A stretch of 61,634 bases of DNA from Patescibacteria group bacterium (GTDB taxonomy: Bacteria; Patescibacteriota; Minisyncoccia; JAHIHE01), in NCBI GenBank assembly GCA_018896765.1, contig JAHILZ010000016.1, positions 1-61,634 of the forward strand. Direction: 5' to 3'. Position numbers and translations under genes: made by a program. This document shows positions 15,793 through 24,696 of this stretch, in pieces (positions within the stretch are counted from its first letter, which is position 1; each line of letters begins with the position of its first letter). The notes under the pieces were generated by a model. It saw only the letters and a list, made by a program, of their open reading frames with translations, ran no database searches and had not been told where the DNA came from.

Positions 15793-17406
15793 ATGAAAAA
15801 AAATCTTCAATTGAGGGAGCCTGTAACTATCTATATTGAAAAAATCAAAAAAATTAATAGAAAATCTCTGGAAAAGCAGTCGATGGATCGCATTAAGGTA
15901 AGCTACGCGGCAAGCACCATTTCTTTTTTATACGAAAAAATAAGAAACACCGTTGATTATAAAGAAGAGTTTTTACTCCGCAAGTACGCGATTGAACGCA
16001 TTTTGAATCGCCTTATTTTCATTGAAAATAAAAAAAATGGAATAGGCGAAGCGCTGTTGTCGGATCTTATCAGGGGCAGATATTTTTTAAACGATACTAT
16101 CAGCATTGATAAAATTGCCGAAACAGACCAAATTATCAAAAAATATCTTACTTTTTTTGACAAGCCAAGCTTCGCTGATATAAAAAAAGGAGATGCCAAT
16201 AAGATCATTGATTGGTTTATTGGAATAGCGGCTTTTGAAATTGAAAAAAATTTGGTATCGTATGACAAAGAAGAAGCGCTTTGCGAATTTATCTATAATA
16301 TTGTGTGCAAGGATATTATAATCAAAGACGGATTTTTAAACGAAAGGCAGGAAATTACTCAGACTTATTTGGCAATTTTAAGAGCCGCTTTGCGGGCGGA
16401 CAGATCAATTCTTTCTTATTATTTAATGAAAGCTTATTGGCCGGATTGGTTTGGCGAGAATTGGATCTTGGTGAGCGATGAATTGGCTAAGAATATTCTT
16501 TCGACAAAAAGCATCATCGACAAAGAGATTAATCATCCTGTTGCTGAAAGGTTTTTAAGATTTTTTAAGCGCCGCGCCGTAGTTTATTTTATTATTTCCG
16601 ATTTGATAGTAAAAAACGCCTCGGAAACCGAAGAAAAAATGCTATCCTCGAAACTTAATTTTCTTGAAGACATACAAGAAGCCTGCGCGTTCAGGTATGA
16701 AAAAGCGAGAGAAGTTTTATCCAGAACATTCAAGCGAAGCGTTGCTTATATTTTTGCGACCAAGATCGCTTTGGCTTTTATAATCGAGGTGCCGTATGAA
16801 ATGTTTACGATGGCAAAAATTAATTATACATCATTGAGCATTAATGTTATTTTTCACCCCTCTTTGATGTATGTGGTCGGCTCATCGATTAAAATGCCGA
16901 AGGAAAAAAATACGGCGCAGATTATTCGCGAGGCAGAATATGTGGTATATAAGAAGAAAAAATCAGAGACCCCCCCTTATATCAATAAATTTTCTTTTTC
17001 CCAATCATCTTTTTCGGGCGGATTATTTTTTATATTCTACGCCGCGATGTTTATAATTACTTTTGGGCTTATTATTGCCGTATTGAAAAAATTGGAATTT
17101 AATTTTGTCAGCGGAGCGCTTTTCATATTTTTTATAAGCGTGGTTAGTTTTTTCGCTTTCAAGATCAGCCGGCCGGTCAGAGAGCTTATTGTAATTGATA
17201 AAAATGACAGCTTGGTTGATATTGTGCTTGATTTTTTCTTTATTCCCGTAATGCATTTTGGCCGCTGGCTGTCTGAGAGTTTTTCTCAAATAAATATATT
17301 CGTTTTTGCTTTGGATTTTATTATTGAAGCTCCTTTTAAAACGCTTATTAAGATTTTTGACGATTGGGTGAAATATTTGAAAGAGAAAAGAGAAGAGATG
17401 ATGTAG
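15793..17406 (+). CDS. large hypothetical membrane protein
   Basis: A 537-residue protein I do not recognise. Residues 1-400 are soluble-looking, mostly helical and rich in Lys/Glu/Ile. Two strong membrane helices lie at about 409-432 and 439-458. The remainder has amphipathic hydrophobic stretches (about 475-510) and a charged helical end. There is no signal peptide, so a large cytoplasmic domain followed by a membrane hairpin is likely. No catalytic motif is obvious. It is flanked by a terminator upstream and the thioredoxin promoter downstream, so it is probably its own transcription unit. Confidence 0.7.
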   Translation: MKKNLQLREPVTIYIEKIKKINRKSLEKQSMDRIKVSYAASTISFLYEKIRNTVDYKEEFLLRKYAIERILNRLIFIENKKNGIGEALLSDLIRGRYFLNDTISIDKIAETDQIIKKYLTFFDKPSFADIKKGDANKIIDWFIGIAAFEIEKNLVSYDKEEALCEFIYNIVCKDIIIKDGFLNERQEITQTYLAILRAALRADRSILSYYLMKAYWPDWFGENWILVSDELAKNILSTKSIIDKEINHPVAERFLRFFKRRAVVYFIISDLIVKNASETEEKMLSSKLNFLEDIQEACAFRYEKAREVLSRTFKRSVAYIFATKIALAFIIEVPYEMFTMAKINYTSLSINVIFHPSLMYVVGSSIKMPKEKNTAQIIREAEYVVYKKKKSETPPYINKFSFSQSSFSGGLFFIFYAAMFIITFGLIIAVLKKLEFNFVSGALFIFFISVVSFFAFKISRPVRELIVIDKNDSLVDIVLDFFFIPVMHFGRWLSESFSQINIFVFALDFIIEAPFKTLIKIFDDWVKYLKEKREEMM

Positions 17407-17422
17407 CGCAAGTTAAAAGTTG

Positions 17423-17451
17423 TTGATTTTTATTTAATTATTTGATATAAT
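17423..17451 (+). promoter_or_regulatory. promoter of thioredoxin gene
   Basis: TTGATT (17423-17428), 17 bases, TATAAT (17446-17451). A small CCGC-TTTC-GCGG hairpin follows in the leader. Confidence 0.75.
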
Positions 17452-17515
17452 TGGCTATATTCCGCTTTCGCGGATAAATTAATTAAACTAATATAAAATA
17501 ATTAAGAAATAAAAT

Positions 17516-17842
<327 letters not shown>

Positions 17843-17858
17843 AATTACATGGATAAAA

Positions 17859-17896
17859 TAAAACAATTATAATGCGCTGCCATTATAATTGTTTTA
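17859..17896 (+). terminator. long perfect hairpin after trxA
   Basis: A 16-bp perfect stem (17859-17874 with 17881-17896) around a CGCTGC loop, the right arm ending in TTTT. Likely a terminator, possibly bidirectional. Confidence 0.75.
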
Positions 17897-17914
17897 CAAC
17901 AGAAGAATAAAACA

Positions 17915-18553
17915 ATGGTTTTAAATAGGATAATTAAATATTTGACAATTTCTGACCTTGCTTTGCTTTCCGGGTTTTCTTTTATTTCGCCGATTTTTCC
18001 TCTTTTTATAGTTGATAAAATTCAAGGTGGGAATATGGAGGTAGTGGGTTTTGCCATAGGAATAAATGTTTTGGTGCGGGCGGTTTTACAGCTTCCGATC
18101 GCGAAATATTTGGATAAAAAACGGGGAGATTTGGATGAATATTATTTTACGATAATAAGCACCGTAATGCTGGCCGTAACACCACTTCTTTATTTAGTAA
18201 TTTCAACGCCCGCTGAACTCTATGTAGTTCAAATTATTTATGCTGTTGGATTTGCAATGAATTATCCGGCATGGATGTCTCTTTTTACGCGGCACGCCGA
18301 GCGAGAGCGGGAAGGTTCTCAATGGGCGGTTTGGTCGGCTGTAACCGGAATAGGCGCGGCAGTAGCCGCGGCAGTAGGCGGTGTAATCGGGGAAAGATAT
18401 GGTTTTTCTACTGTATTATGGCTGGTTTTTATTGTTACGATTTTCGGGGCGATCAGCCTTTTTAAAATTTACGAACCTCTTAAGGCGCCTCACGAGCATC
18501 ATAAAATAAAACAAAAAGAAGCTTTTGAAATAAAAGAAGGGGAGATGAAGTAA
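17915..18553 (+). CDS. half-size MFS-type transporter (six helices)
   Basis: A 212-residue protein with six hydrophobic helices, matching one half of a 12-helix major facilitator transporter. Between helices 2 and 3 a PIAKYLDKKRG loop resembles the MFS motif A. The C-terminus is a His/Lys/Glu-rich cytoplasmic tail (APHEHHKIKQKE). There is no further helix-coding sequence downstream before the next gene, so it is not simply frameshifted. It may act as a dimer or be a degenerate transporter. The next gene, trxB, follows after 55 bases of atgctaaaatg words. Confidence 0.7.
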   Translation: MVLNRIIKYLTISDLALLSGFSFISPIFPLFIVDKIQGGNMEVVGFAIGINVLVRAVLQLPIAKYLDKKRGDLDEYYFTIISTVMLAVTPLLYLVISTPAELYVVQIIYAVGFAMNYPAWMSLFTRHAEREREGSQWAVWSAVTGIGAAVAAAVGGVIGERYGFSTVLWLVFIVTIFGAISLFKIYEPLKAPHEHHKIKQKEAFEIKEGEMK

Positions 18554-18608
18554 AATCATATATGTTTAAATGCTAAAATGATTTATGCTAATATGCTAAA
18601 ATGAATTT

Positions 18609-19529
18609 ATGATTTACGATTTAATCATTCTCGGCGCCGGGCCGGCGGGTTTAGCGGCTTCAATTTATGCTTCTTATCACAAGCTTAGCCATTTGGTGAT
18701 CGGCGATATAATTGGCGGCACTGCCACGGAAGCCGTAAAAATCAAAAATTGGCCCGGAACCGAAATGATTAGCGGCGTCGAATTAATGCAAAAGTTCCAA
18801 TATCACGCGGAAGGATTGGGAGGAAAAATAGTTCAGGCAAAAATCGCGGGGCTGAAAAAAGGCGAAGAATATTTTGAAATCAATACCAATTCTGAAAATT
18901 ATCAAGCCAAAGCGATTTTAGTCGCTTTGGGCACTCGCAGGCGAAAAATGAATATTCCGGGCGAGGATAAATTTTTAGGCAAAGGAGTAAGTTATTGCGC
19001 GACTTGCGATTCGATGTTTTTCAAAAATAAAACAGTATCGGTGGTTGGAGGAGGAAATTCAGCCGCTATGGCTGCCTCGCTTTTGGCTGAACATGCCAGT
19101 AAGGTATTTTTAATCTATCGCGGCGCTGAACTGAGATGCGAACCTGCTACTGTTGATCAATTGAAGGCGAATTCTAAAATAAGCATAATTTACAATACAA
19201 ATGTTTTGGAAGTAAACGGGGATAAAAAAGTGGAAAGTATTATCCTTGATAATGATTATCAAGACAGCAAGATACTTAAAGTTGATGGGATATTTGTGGA
19301 AATAGGCGCAATGCCAAGTTCGGATTTGCTGAATGAGCTTGGCGTAAAATTAAACGAACAGGGGTATGTGGCGGTAGATCAATGGGGGAAAACTAATGTT
19401 TCCGGCGTTTACGCGGCAGGGGATATAATCAGCAATACGCCCGGTTTTAATCAGATTATTACCGCCTCTGCCGACGGCGCCACGGCAATAAACGCGGTTT
19501 ATAAGTATTTGAAAGAAGTGAGAAAATAG
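18609..19529 (+). CDS. trxB: thioredoxin reductase
   Basis: A 306-residue flavoprotein with an N-terminal FAD dinucleotide fold (GAGPAGLAA, 9-17), the redox pair CATC (Cys130, Cys133), an NADPH site (VVGGGNSAAMAA, about 145-156) and the terminal FAD motif GVYAAGD. It transfers electrons from NADPH to thioredoxin. The NADPH-binding loop lacks the usual HRRxxxR arrangement (it reads YRGAELRCEP), so the electron donor could differ. It lies near trxA but behind the half-MFS gene. Confidence 0.92.
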   Translation: MIYDLIILGAGPAGLAASIYASYHKLSHLVIGDIIGGTATEAVKIKNWPGTEMISGVELMQKFQYHAEGLGGKIVQAKIAGLKKGEEYFEINTNSENYQAKAILVALGTRRRKMNIPGEDKFLGKGVSYCATCDSMFFKNKTVSVVGGGNSAAMAASLLAEHASKVFLIYRGAELRCEPATVDQLKANSKISIIYNTNVLEVNGDKKVESIILDNDYQDSKILKVDGIFVEIGAMPSSDLLNELGVKLNEQGYVAVDQWGKTNVSGVYAAGDIISNTPGFNQIITASADGATAINAVYKYLKEVRK

Positions 19530-19530
19530 A

Positions 19531-19669
19531 TTTTATTTTAATTAACCCGATTTCTAATTGATCTAATTAACCTAATTAAATCTTAATGATTAATTTCTAA
19601 TGATTTTTTGTCATTAGAAATTTGAGAATTGGACATTGATTAGAAATTAGAAATTAGAAATTAGAAATT
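19531..19669. repeat. tandem-word inverted repeat (aaattag family)
   Basis: Words like ctaattaacctaattaaatc are followed by aaattagaaattagaaatt, forming a long AT hairpin that runs up to the gdhA start codon. Confidence 0.75.
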
Positions 19670-20953
19670 ATGTCCAGTAATTCCAACCCTTATCAAAACG
19701 CATTAACTCAGCTGGAAATCGCCGCCGGAGTTTTGAAAATAAACAAAGATATTTTGGAAATTTTAAAAGTTCCCAAAAGAATTTTAAAAGTATATATTCC
19801 GGTGCGGATGGATGACGGAAGCATTAAAAATTTCGAAGGATTCAGAGTCCAGCACAATGACGCGCGCGGGCCTTTTAAAGGCGGAATTCGGTTTTCGCCG
19901 GAAGTTTCAATGGATGAAGTGATGGCGCTTTCAATGTGGATGACATGGAAGACGGCGGTAGTCGGAGTTCCTTATGGCGGAGCCAAAGGCGGAGTGATTG
20001 TGGATACCAAGAAATTATCAAAAGGGGAGCTGGAAAGATTATCCCGCGGCTATGCGCGCGCGGTGCATAAATTTATCGGGCCCAATATTGACGTGCCGGC
20101 GCCGGATATGTACACCACGCCGGAAATTATGGCTTGGATGGCGAATGAATATTCAAGAATTGTCGGCGAAAACACCCCGGCATCTTTTACCGGGAAACCA
20201 GTTGAAGTCGGCGGATCGCTTGGCCGGGCGAACTCAACATCAGTTGGCGGAATTTATGTTTTGGAGGAAGCGCTGAAAAAAATTGGAAAAGAAAAACGGC
20301 ATATTACTGTAGCAATACAAGGAATGGGAAATGTTGGCGCTAATGCGGCGAAAATTTTATATAATGAAGATTGCAATATTGTGGCGGTTTCGGATTCTAG
20401 AGGCGGAATAATTTTAAAAGACCAAAGACCAAAGACCAAAGACCAAAAATTAAACATGGAGGGTTTAAATATTTTGAAAGTTTTGGAATATAAAGAAAAA
20501 AATGGCTCGGTTGCCGGATTTCATGGAACAAAAACAATTACCAATGAAGAATTGCTGGTTTTGCCGGTTGATGTTTTGATTCCGGCGGCGCTGGAAAATC
20601 AAATTACTATAAAAAATGCCCATGATATCAAGGCAAAAATAATTCTTGAGTTAGCTAATGGTCCGACTACGCCGGAAGCGGATAAAATTTTAGACGCGAA
20701 AGGAATTTTGGTTGTGCCGGATATTCTGGCCAATGCCGGCGGAGTGCTGGTGAGCTACTTTGAATGGGCGCAGAATCGAATGGGTTATTATTGGGATGAG
20801 CAAGAAGTTAATGAAAAATTAAAAAAGCAAATGATCCGATCATTTAATGATGTTTGGGCGGTTAAAGAAAAATATAAGGTTGATACCCGCGTCGCGGCGA
20901 ATATTCTGGCGCTGGAAAGAGTGGTTAAAGCGATGAAATTGAGAGGGGTGTAG
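19670..20953 (+). CDS. gdhA: glutamate dehydrogenase
   Basis: A 427-residue Glu/Leu dehydrogenase family enzyme. The substrate domain has GPFKGGIRF and PYGGAKGGV with the catalytic Lys, followed by the PAPDMYT segment. The nucleotide domain has the GMGNVG fingerprint (about 223). It interconverts glutamate and 2-oxoglutarate with ammonium. An insertion of about 12 residues (KDQRPKTKDQKLN, bases 20419-20453) after SDSRGGII is encoded by four copies of the word agaccaa, so it is a repeat that entered in frame at a surface loop after the Rossmann strand. The rest of the protein is intact. Confidence 0.93.
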   Translation: MSSNSNPYQNALTQLEIAAGVLKINKDILEILKVPKRILKVYIPVRMDDGSIKNFEGFRVQHNDARGPFKGGIRFSPEVSMDEVMALSMWMTWKTAVVGVPYGGAKGGVIVDTKKLSKGELERLSRGYARAVHKFIGPNIDVPAPDMYTTPEIMAWMANEYSRIVGENTPASFTGKPVEVGGSLGRANSTSVGGIYVLEEALKKIGKEKRHITVAIQGMGNVGANAAKILYNEDCNIVAVSDSRGGIILKDQRPKTKDQKLNMEGLNILKVLEYKEKNGSVAGFHGTKTITNEELLVLPVDVLIPAALENQITIKNAHDIKAKIILELANGPTTPEADKILDAKGILVVPDILANAGGVLVSYFEWAQNRMGYYWDEQEVNEKLKKQMIRSFNDVWAVKEKYKVDTRVAANILALERVVKAMKLRGV

Positions 20954-20954
20954 A

Positions 20955-21180
20955 AAAAGTTAAAAGTTAAAAGTTAAAAGTTCAAAGTTTTGGGCATTCG
21001 TTTTCAATTTTACTTGGATAATTGGGATAATCCAAGTGGAGTTTATGAAGTCAGAAAGTTAAATTTTTTGTCATTGCTTGCCCCGTTAGATAGTAATATT
21101 CTGCTTATAAGTGTTTGATATAAATTATCTAATGGAGCGAGGAGTCAGCAGACGACGAAGCAATCTCGTGCTTGGGGAAA
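20955..21180. repeat. mixed repeat region with REP-like element
   Basis: Tandem aaaagtt words (20958-20990), a hairpin ACTTGGAT/ATCCAAGT (21011-21036), then a degenerate copy of the gtcattgc / gacgaagcaatct element also found at 51886, 56221 and 61495. No gene is seen. Confidence 0.65.
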
Positions 21181-21193
21181 AATTAAATGAAAT

Positions 21194-21230
21194 AAAAAAA
21201 TGACCGTATGATTTTTAATCAGTGACGGTC
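21194..21230 (-). terminator. terminator of the 46-residue gene
   Basis: GACCGT pairs with ACGGTC with an inner TGAT/ATCA stem; seven T follow on the minus strand. Confidence 0.85.
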
Positions 21231-21243
21231 TTTTAAAATACAC

Positions 21244-21384
21244 TTAGTCGTCATCTCTATCCGCCTCTTGGCAAGCGGCGAAACGTTCCGGAGTTTTTCT
21301 TTTGCATTTCTTGGCAGTTTCACATTGGGGTTCTTCGGGTTCGGGTTTGGGTTTGGGTTTGAATATATTAAATATGTTGAACAT
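21244..21384 (-). CDS. 46-residue Lys-Pro and Cys containing peptide
   Basis: A 46-residue ORF with every expression signal: a consensus promoter, AAGGAGGT at the right distance from ATG, and a strong terminator. The peptide begins MFNIFNIF, continues with a KPKPKPEPEEP repeat, then three cysteines (ETAKKCKRK, FAACQEADRDDD) and an acidic end. I recognise no family; the cysteines could bind metal or form a disulfide. The clean, separate transcription unit argues that it is real. Confidence 0.65.
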   Translation of the reverse strand: MFNIFNIFKPKPKPEPEEPQCETAKKCKRKTPERFAACQEADRDDD

Positions 21385-21408
21385 ATTTACCTCCTTTTTG
21401 TTTTATTC

Positions 21409-21437
21409 ATAATATTTTAACATTTTGGATTTGTCAA
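21409..21437 (-). promoter_or_regulatory. consensus promoter
   Basis: On the minus strand TTGACA (21432-21437), 17 bases, TATTAT (21409-21414). Confidence 0.85.
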
Positions 21438-21478
21438 GAAGCGATATTTTTGCTACACTAAAGATAGAAAATAAGCGT

Positions 21479-21598
21479 AAATTCCAAATGACAAATTCCA
21501 AATGACAAATCAAGCTCAAAATCCAAATGACAAAGTTTTTGACATTGCGCATTTGATATTGAATTGACATTTGAGCTTTGACATTTGACATTAGTAAT
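21479..21598. repeat. word-repeat hairpin (caaatgacaaa family)
   Basis: Repeated ccaaatgacaaa words are followed by their complements (gacatttgagctttgacatttgaca), ending at the start of the cysteine desulfurase gene. Confidence 0.75.
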
Positions 21599-21601
21599 AT
21601 T

Positions 21602-22819
21602 ATGCTAAAAAAACGAATATATTTAGACAATGCCGCCACCACTCCGGTGGATCCGGCGGTTTTAAAAGAAATGATGCCGTATTTTATGAAAAAATTCGGC
21701 AATCCTTTTAGCGCGCATTTTTTCGGCCAAGAAGCGAAAGTGGCGATAGATAATGCCAGGGAACAGGTGGCGAATTTTTTAGGCGCAAGTTCGGAGGAGG
21801 TATTTTTTACCAGCGGCGCCACCGAATCAAATAATTGGACAGTTTTCGGAGTTTTAAAAAGCGTAAAAACAAGCGCGGCGGCGGAAAAACCGGGCAGCAT
21901 TTTTGTCCCGCATATTATTACTTCAGCATTTGAACATCATTGTGTTTTGAATTCTTCTTTGGCTAGTGAAAAAGCTGGCGCAAAATTAAGCTTGATCAAG
22001 CCGAATGTGGATGGCGTTATTGACGCGCAAGATATTGCAAAAGAAATTACCGACCAAACAATTTTGATTTCAATAATGTACGTGAATAACGAAGTTGGCA
22101 CAATACAGCCGATTAAAGAAATAGGCGAGATTATAAAAAATGCCAAAGCTGATCGTCTGGCAAAAGGAAATAAAATGCCTTTGTATTTTCATACTGACGC
22201 GGTGCAAGCGGCTAATTATTTGAAGTGCGATGTTGATTATTTGGGGGTTGATCTTTTAACATTGTCAGCTCATAAAATTTACGGTCCCAAAGGCGCGGGT
22301 TGTCTTTATGTCCGCCGCGGTACGCGGATCGCGCCGAGCCAATACGGCGGCGAGCAAGAAAGCAATTTGCGCGCCGGGACTCATAATGTGCCGGGAATTG
22401 TGGGCATGGGCAAGGCCGTGAGTTTGATCGAAAAGCATAAAAAAGGCCTGCCGAAAATGAAAAAACTCCGCGACAAATTGTTCGCGGAAATTATGAAAAT
22501 TAGCGGAACTCAAATTAATGGTTCTCGGGAGTTTCGCGCGCCCAATAATGCTAATTTTAGTTTTAGGGGCATAGAAGGGGAGAGCTTGATTATATCTCTC
22601 GATATGGCCGGCATTGCCGCTTCTACGGGCTCTGCTTGCTCTTCCGCGAGTCTCGCGCCATCTCATGTTTTGACTTCAATGGGAATTTCTCCGGAGGTTG
22701 CTCACGCGAGTCTCCGTCTTACTCTGGGGAAAGACGCTACCGAGCAAGAAATAAATTATGTGATAAAAGAATTGCCACCTATTATTGAGCGGTTAAGGAA
22801 AATATCAGGGAGAAGATAG
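21602..22819 (+). CDS. cysteine desulfurase (NifS/IscS family)
   Basis: A PLP enzyme of about 405 residues. I start it at ATG 21602 (MLKKRIYLDNAATTPVD); the eight codons upstream are repeat sequence. Landmarks are YLDNAATTP at the N-terminus, TSGATESNN, HTDAVQA, the PLP lysine in LSAHKIYGPKG, and the catalytic cysteine loop STGSACSSAS. It takes sulfur from cysteine for Fe-S clusters and tRNA thiolation; ThiI (46182) is one plausible acceptor. No scaffold gene is adjacent, so I do not choose between nifS and iscS. Confidence 0.93.
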   Translation: MLKKRIYLDNAATTPVDPAVLKEMMPYFMKKFGNPFSAHFFGQEAKVAIDNAREQVANFLGASSEEVFFTSGATESNNWTVFGVLKSVKTSAAAEKPGSIFVPHIITSAFEHHCVLNSSLASEKAGAKLSLIKPNVDGVIDAQDIAKEITDQTILISIMYVNNEVGTIQPIKEIGEIIKNAKADRLAKGNKMPLYFHTDAVQAANYLKCDVDYLGVDLLTLSAHKIYGPKGAGCLYVRRGTRIAPSQYGGEQESNLRAGTHNVPGIVGMGKAVSLIEKHKKGLPKMKKLRDKLFAEIMKISGTQINGSREFRAPNNANFSFRGIEGESLIISLDMAGIAASTGSACSSASLAPSHVLTSMGISPEVAHASLRLTLGKDATEQEINYVIKELPPIIERLRKISGRR

Positions 22820-22823
22820 GGCT

Positions 22824-22937
22824 AGTGAGTAGGTTGTAGTGAGTAGTGAGTAGAAATAATATTAGGTTATAGTGAGCAATAAGCAGAAAAAGTATTTTAA
22901 ATTTTTCTACTTACTACCAACTACTTACCACCCACTG
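22824..22937. repeat. tandem-word inverted repeat (gtgagta family)
   Basis: gtgagtaggttgtagtgagt words are followed about 60 bases later by their complements (ttactaccaactacttacca). The family recurs at 10478-10505 and 36322-36404. Confidence 0.8.
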
Positions 22938-22939
22938 AT

Positions 22940-23035
22940 TTACAGGTATGGCACAAACAAAAATCCGACCATGCTGAATATTATTATAATGGATGCGATT
23001 ATCCAAAATATTTTAATAATTTTTTTATGTTTCAT
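22940..23035 (-). CDS. 31-residue single-helix membrane peptide
   Basis: A short ORF, MKHKK followed by one long hydrophobic helix (IIKIFWIIASIIIIFSMV), ending in FVPYL. It lies in the only non-repeat segment between two word-repeat hairpins. The charge layout (Lys-rich N-terminus, then one helix) is that of a single-span membrane peptide. No ribosome binding site is evident. Its survival as an open frame between repeats is the main support. Confidence 0.4.
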   Translation of the reverse strand: MKHKKIIKIFWIIASIIIIFSMVGFLFVPYL

Positions 23036-23039
23036 TGTT

Positions 23040-23127
23040 GGAGTGTAGAAGGTGGAAGGTGGAATGTAGTTTAATACAATTTTGAATTAATTTGCTACTT
23101 TCCACTTTCTACTTTCCACTTTCTGTG
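23040..23127. repeat. tandem-word inverted repeat (gtggaag family)
   Basis: gtagaaggtggaaggtggaa is followed by ctactttccactttctactt, forming a hairpin before the PH-domain gene. The family recurs at 50572-50640. Confidence 0.75.
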
Positions 23128-23128
23128 T

Positions 23129-23617
23129 ATGTTGTTTGATTTAAGTTATAAATTAAATTCCGGTGAAAAGCTCGTTGGCATTGCGCGAAAGCACTGGTTT
23201 TTAATTGTTCCGAGGCTGATAGAATTTTTAATCATTATATCACTATTGATTATTTTTGCAAATAAACTTGGCAATTCAAGAGAAAGTTTTGCAATTACCG
23301 TTATTTTAATTGCTTGTTTTATTGCTTATTTTATTTATACTTGGATTCTAACGCGCGTAGATTATTTTATTATTACCAGCGAGCGCATTATTAGAATAAA
23401 GCAGAAAGGGGTTTGGGACAGGGATTTGAATGAGATTTCGATTTTAGATATTAGCAATATCACGCTGAACGAAAAAGGAATCGCGGCGGCATTTTTGAAA
23501 TTCGGTTCGATTAAAATAACTTTAAAAAATTCAGCATTGTTTAATATGGCAAATATTGCCGACTGCGCGAAAATTTATCAAGGATTAATAAAATTAAAAG
23601 GAATTAAAAAAGCATGA
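23129..23617 (+). CDS. membrane-anchored bacterial PH-domain protein
   Basis: A 162-residue protein: a short cytoplasmic start (YKLNSGEKLVGIARKHW), two membrane helices (about 28-48 and 55-75), then a bacterial pleckstrin-like domain of the YdbS/YdbT type (DYFIITSERIIRIKQKGVWDRDLNEISILDISNI). Such domains bind proteins or lipids at the membrane; the exact role is unknown. It overlaps the next gene by four bases (ATGA), so the two are translationally coupled. Confidence 0.8.
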   Translation: MLFDLSYKLNSGEKLVGIARKHWFLIVPRLIEFLIIISLLIIFANKLGNSRESFAITVILIACFIAYFIYTWILTRVDYFIITSERIIRIKQKGVWDRDLNEISILDISNITLNEKGIAAAFLKFGSIKITLKNSALFNMANIADCAKIYQGLIKLKGIKKA

Positions 23618-24033
23618 GGCGTTTTTTAAAACGGCAGTTTTCCGGCAAAAAAAATTTCAAGCTTATGATTTTGAATTCACCCTTTTGGCTGGTAATAGGG
23701 TTTATTATTTTTATTTTTGCTTTTTCCGCCTTTTTAAAGATTACCTGGCAGAAAATAGAGATTCAGGGACAAATCGATAAATTAAAAAAAGAAGCCGAAA
23801 TGCTTGAAACAGATAATAAATATTTGATCGACTCCTTGGATTTTTTTGCGTCGGAAAGTTTTAAAGAGCGGGAGATGCGGCTAAAATTAAATTTGCAAAA
23901 ACCGGATGAGCGGGTAATAATTATTTCTCGGGATGAAAATAGGTCAAAAGAGGAAATACCCGCCTCGGCGGACGATAAATCTCAGATGCTAGCCAATATA
24001 AAAAAATGGCGGGAATATTTTTTTAGGAAATAG
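23614..24033 (+). CDS. FtsB/DivIC-like septum formation initiator
   Basis: A 139-residue protein with a basic N-terminus, one membrane helix (about 26-47), a coiled coil (about 50-77) and the short conserved box ending in ESFKEREMRLKLNLQKPDERVIII, which is the DivIC/FtsB layout. It would join FtsL in the division complex. It is coupled to the PH-domain gene through ATGA. The Ser/Lys-rich tail is variable. Confidence 0.82.
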   Translation: MRRFLKRQFSGKKNFKLMILNSPFWLVIGFIIFIFAFSAFLKITWQKIEIQGQIDKLKKEAEMLETDNKYLIDSLDFFASESFKEREMRLKLNLQKPDERVIIISRDENRSKEEIPASADDKSQMLANIKKWREYFFRK

Positions 24034-24094
24034 AAAATTGATTTTTATATCGGAATAATATATTAAAATAAAAATGGCCATTAAAATTATTCGC

Positions 24095-24165
24095 GCGGGT
24101 ATAGTATAACGGTATTATGTGTCCTTCCCAAGGATAAGACACGGGTCCGACTCCCGTTACCCGCT
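24095..24165 (+). tRNA. tRNA-Gly (anticodon CCC)
   Basis: Acceptor GCGGGTA/TACCCGC, an anticodon arm TGTCC-TTCCCAA-GGATA (anticodon CCC), T-arm CGGGTCCGACTCCCG and discriminator T. A promoter (TTGATT-N17-TATTAA) lies upstream near 24037. Confidence 0.9.
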
Positions 24166-24203
24166 CAATAATATAAATGTCCACAATATCCTCGCGCAAT
24201 TGC

Positions 24204-24249
24204 TTGACTTTAGCGGAACAATGATATATTATAAACGCAACAATGTTGC
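24204..24249 (+). promoter_or_regulatory. promoter with overlapping palindromic operator (putative Zur box)
   Basis: TTGACT (24204-24209), 17 bases, TATTAT (24227-24232). The predicted transcription start falls into a GCAAC-AAT-GTTGC palindrome (24237-24249), five bases before the regulator's ATG. Binding there would block its own promoter and the zinc genes. Confidence 0.65.
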
Positions 24250-24253
24250 AACT

Positions 24254-24676
24254 ATGAATTTGGATACTGTTTTTCAAAATATACATTCAAAGGGCGGGCG
24301 GATTACAAAAATCCGCAAGGAGATCGCGCGGACACTATTTGAAAAAAACTGTTTGATGTCTCAAGCGGATATTTTAACTGTATTGAAAAAGCGGCAAATC
24401 TGCCCTAATCGTTCAACTATTTTTCGCGAGCTGTTTTTCTTTGCTAAAAATAATATTATTATAAAAAATACTATTTTAGACATTGATTATTACGAAATCC
24501 CGCAAGATCACCATCATCATCTTGTTTGCTTAAGCTGTAATTCAATTATCAAAGTTGAAATCGGCAGCCATTTAGTAAAACAAGAAAAACAAATCGCCAA
24601 ACAAAACAAATTTAATATTATTAACCATTCGTTGGAGTTTTATGGTATATGTAAATTTTGTCAAAATTTGGATTAG
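24254..24676 (+). CDS. Fur-family regulator, probably zinc-responsive (Zur)
   Basis: About 140 residues from ATG 24254; longer starts would overlap tRNA-Gly. The N-terminal winged helix (RITKIRKEIARTLF, CPNRSTIFRELFFF) is Fur-like. The C-terminal half has the metal site QDHHHHLVCLSC and a second CKFC pair near the end, i.e. the structural CxxC...CxxC zinc site. It sits directly upstream of a zinc-type ABC transporter and has a palindrome over its own transcription start, so zinc-dependent autorepression is the natural reading. The leader would be only about 15 bases. Confidence 0.85.
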   Translation: MNLDTVFQNIHSKGGRITKIRKEIARTLFEKNCLMSQADILTVLKKRQICPNRSTIFRELFFFAKNNIIIKNTILDIDYYEIPQDHHHHLVCLSCNSIIKVEIGSHLVKQEKQIAKQNKFNIINHSLEFYGICKFCQNLD

Positions 24677-24696
24677 AATGATTTTTTAATAAAAAT

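Noticed and set aside
21102..21175. A separate non-coding RNA between gdhA and the small peptide gene
   Set aside because: The sequence is a degenerate copy of the dispersed gacgaagcaatct element and has no promoter or terminator of its own.
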